Shown: piece after piece, positions 62,536 to 64,000 of the stretch
How positions within the stretch are numbered: position 1 is the stretch's first letter
Layout of the letters: the number at the start of each line of letters is the position of its first letter
NCBI GenBank assembly: GCA_000421065.1
Contig: ATWD01000002.1
Location: forward strand, 868,001 to 932,000
Length of the DNA stretch: 64,000 nucleotides
DNA from: Acidobacteriaceae bacterium TAA 166
Lineage (GTDB): Bacteria; Acidobacteriota; Terriglobia; Terriglobales; Acidobacteriaceae
Direction: 5' to 3'
Program-made: the position numbers and the translations under genes
Notes under the pieces: generated by a model
What the model was told of the DNA's origin: nothing
What the model saw: only the letters and a program-made list of their open reading frames with translations
Database searches by the model: none

Positions 62536-64000
62536 CTAGCTGTTGCCGCCGGTCGGCTGCGATCCACCGCCGCCCGGGCCGCCACGACGACCGCCGCGGC
62601 GACGGCGTCCACCGCCACCACCGGGCCGACGCTGTCCAGCCGGACGCGGAGCACCCGAAGCGCCAGGAGCACCCTGCGGAACCCCATCGGCACGGTTGAA
62701 GTTCGGCTCATCCTCGCCGTCCTCCCCGTCCTCGTCGAAGTCGCCCTCGCCATCATCGTCCAGAAGATCGCCCTCAGCTTCAGGAGCCGGCTGCGTCCGC
62801 GGACCATCGCCGTTCGGCGGAGCCACCTCAGGCAGCCCGAGCTTCGCCCTCTGCTCACGCAGAACCGCCTTGCGCGACAGCTTGATGCGATTGCCCTCGA
62901 TCGCCAGCACCTTCACCAGAATCTGATCGCCCTCGCGCAGCTCGTCCTTCACGTCCTTCACGCGATGCTCTGCGATCTCGGAGACGTGCAGCAGACCATC
63001 GGTGCCGGGGAAGATCTCGACGAACGCCCCAAACTCCGCCAGCCGGACTACCTTGCCCAGGTAGGTCTTGCCCACCTCGGGAACCGCCGTCAGGTCGCTG
63101 ATCATCTGGATCGCGCGCTCCAGCCCATCGGCATCGCTCGAGGCCACATTCACGCGGCCCGAGTCGTCCACGTCGATCTTCACGCCGGTCGCGTCGATGA
63201 TTCCGCGAATCACCTTTCCGCCCGGTCCGATCAGGTCGCGGATCTTGTCCGTCGGAATCTGCAGCGTGTGGATACGCGGAGCGAACTTCGACTTCTCCTC
63301 GCTCGCGCCCGCAATCACCGCATCCATCTTGTCCAGCAGGAACAACCGTCCGCGACGCGCCTGCTCCAGAGCCTCACGCATAATCTGCGGCGTGATGCCC
63401 ATGATCTTGATGTCCATCTGCAGCGCCGTAATTCCCTTGCGCGTTCCGGCCACCTTGAAGTCCATATCTCCGTAGTGGTCCTCGGCGCCCGCAATGTCGG
63501 TCAGGACGGCGTACTTCTCGCCCTCCTTCACAAGGCCCATCGCCACACCGGCGACCGAGCCCTTCAGTGCGATCCCGGCCTGCATCAGCGACAGCGAAGC
63601 CCCGCAGACCGTCGCCATCGACGACGATCCGTTCGACTCTAGAATGTCCGAGACCACGCGCAGCGTGTACGGCGACTCTTCGGCGTTCGGCAGAACCGCC
63701 TCGATCGCGCGCGAAGCCAGGGCACCATGGCCGATCTCGCGGCGTCCCACGCCGGTCATCCTGCCCACCTCGCCCACCGAGAACGGCGGGAAGTTGTAGT
63801 GCAGCATGAAGTTCTTCTTGATCTCGCCCTCGTAGCTCTCCAGGCGCTGCGCATCGTCCGTCGTTCCCAGGGTCGCCGACACCAGCGCCTGCGTCTCGCC
63901 GCGCGTGAATAGCGCCGACCCGTGAACACGCGGAAGCACGCCGATCTCAATCGAGATCTCGCGGATCTCATCGAAGGCGCGATGATCCGGGCGAATCCGG
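62536..64000 (-). CDS. pnp: Polyribonucleotide nucleotidyltransferase (5' end outside window)
   Basis: The 3' part of PNPase, entering at base 64000 and ending at 62536. Visible are the second RNase PH domain (from PRVHGSALFTRGETQAL), with DIAGAEDHYGDMDFKVAGT, the KH domain (TDKIRDLIGPGGKVIRGI) and S1 domain (VGKTYLGKVVRLAEFGAFVEIFPG). It degrades RNA phosphorolytically in the degradosome. After the S1 domain comes a ~100-residue tail: an acidic block (DDDGEGDFDEDGEDGED) and then a Gly/Arg-rich end (GGGGGRRRRGGRRGG), longer than in most bacteria. The tail may bind RNA or partners. Confidence 0.95.
   Translation of the reverse strand, partial: RIRPDHRAFDEIREISIEIGVLPRVHGSALFTRGETQALVSATLGTTDDAQRLESYEGEIKKNFMLHYNFPPFSVGEVGRMTGVGRREIGHGALASRAIEAVLPNAEESPYTLRVVSDILESNGSSSMATVCGASLSLMQAGIALKGSVAGVAMGLVKEGEKYAVLTDIAGAEDHYGDMDFKVAGTRKGITALQMDIKIMGITPQIMREALEQARRGRLFLLDKMDAVIAGASEEKSKFAPRIHTLQIPTDKIRDLIGPGGKVIRGIIDATGVKIDVDDSGRVNVASSDADGLERAIQMISDLTAVPEVGKTYLGKVVRLAEFGAFVEIFPGTDGLLHVSEIAEHRVKDVKDELREGDQILVKVLAIEGNRIKLSRKAVLREQRAKLGLPEVAPPNGDGPRTQPAPEAEGDLLDDDGEGDFDEDGEDGEDEPNFNRADGVPQGAPGASGAPRPAGQRRPGGGGGRRRRGGRRGGPGGGGSQPTGGNS

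Overview
The window looks like chromosome of an Acidobacteriota, most likely the Terriglobia/Acidobacteriaceae group (Granulicella, Edaphobacter or Terriglobus type). This is inferred from the high GC, several large Oar-type TonB-dependent receptors without SusD partners, a membrane regulator family common in that group, and dispersed intergenic palindromic repeats. No rRNA, tRNA, CRISPR array or transposase gene was seen. The only stable RNA gene recognised is a one-piece tmRNA.

Layout. 0-6.3 kb: partial TlpA-like thioredoxin, KdsD, ProS and a bifunctional class A PBP. 6.3-9.1 kb: a small cheA-cheY-cheR operon without cheW, cheB or a receptor gene. 9.1-13.8 kb: nucleoside salvage (cdd, deoA, nupC) interrupted by a membrane diguanylate cyclase. 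13.9-14.8 kb: small lipoprotein, then ssrA with promoter and terminator. 14.9-21.3 kb: an adenylation-ACP-acyltransferase fusion, GlgX, a decayed porin-like pseudogene and a NIPSNAP-like protein.

21.7-35.4 kb is the most distinctive part. Two convergent genes encode related membrane-anchored regulators (cytoplasmic wHTH-like domain, one TM, shared outer domain). Each is divergent from its own unit: one unit has an Oar-type TonB receptor and a PHP-type metallohydrolase, the other a PL5-like lyase, a second Oar-type receptor and an SMP-30-like protein. Both divergent promoter regions contain perfect inverted repeats. I read this as two mirror-image polymer uptake and degradation loci, each with its own ToxR-like sensor-regulator.

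35.6-48.3 kb: GT-C-like membrane protein, agmatine deiminase, secreted amidohydrolase, TadA, a DUF3175 protein with a histone-like tail, SDR, glutaredoxin, a MarR-ClC operon with a probable operator, PurB, a frameshifted gene, a YkgJ-type protein and UbiX. 48.3-56.5 kb: respiratory operon (minus strand), coxB-ctaD-coxC-membrane protein-dihaem cytochrome c-Rieske-cytochrome b/c fusion, followed by ctaG. 57-61.8 kb: diguanylate cyclase, small lipoprotein, a pseudogene, then a porin plus two c-type cytochromes and a soluble CuA-type cupredoxin. 62.5-64 kb: 3' part of pnp, with an acidic and RGG-rich tail.

Two repeat families lie between genes: a ~160-185 bp imperfect inverted repeat (four copies plus two fragments) and a short palindrome centred on GGCTTYAGCC (five copies). 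Many short hypothetical ORFs come from these repeats and should not be annotated as genes.
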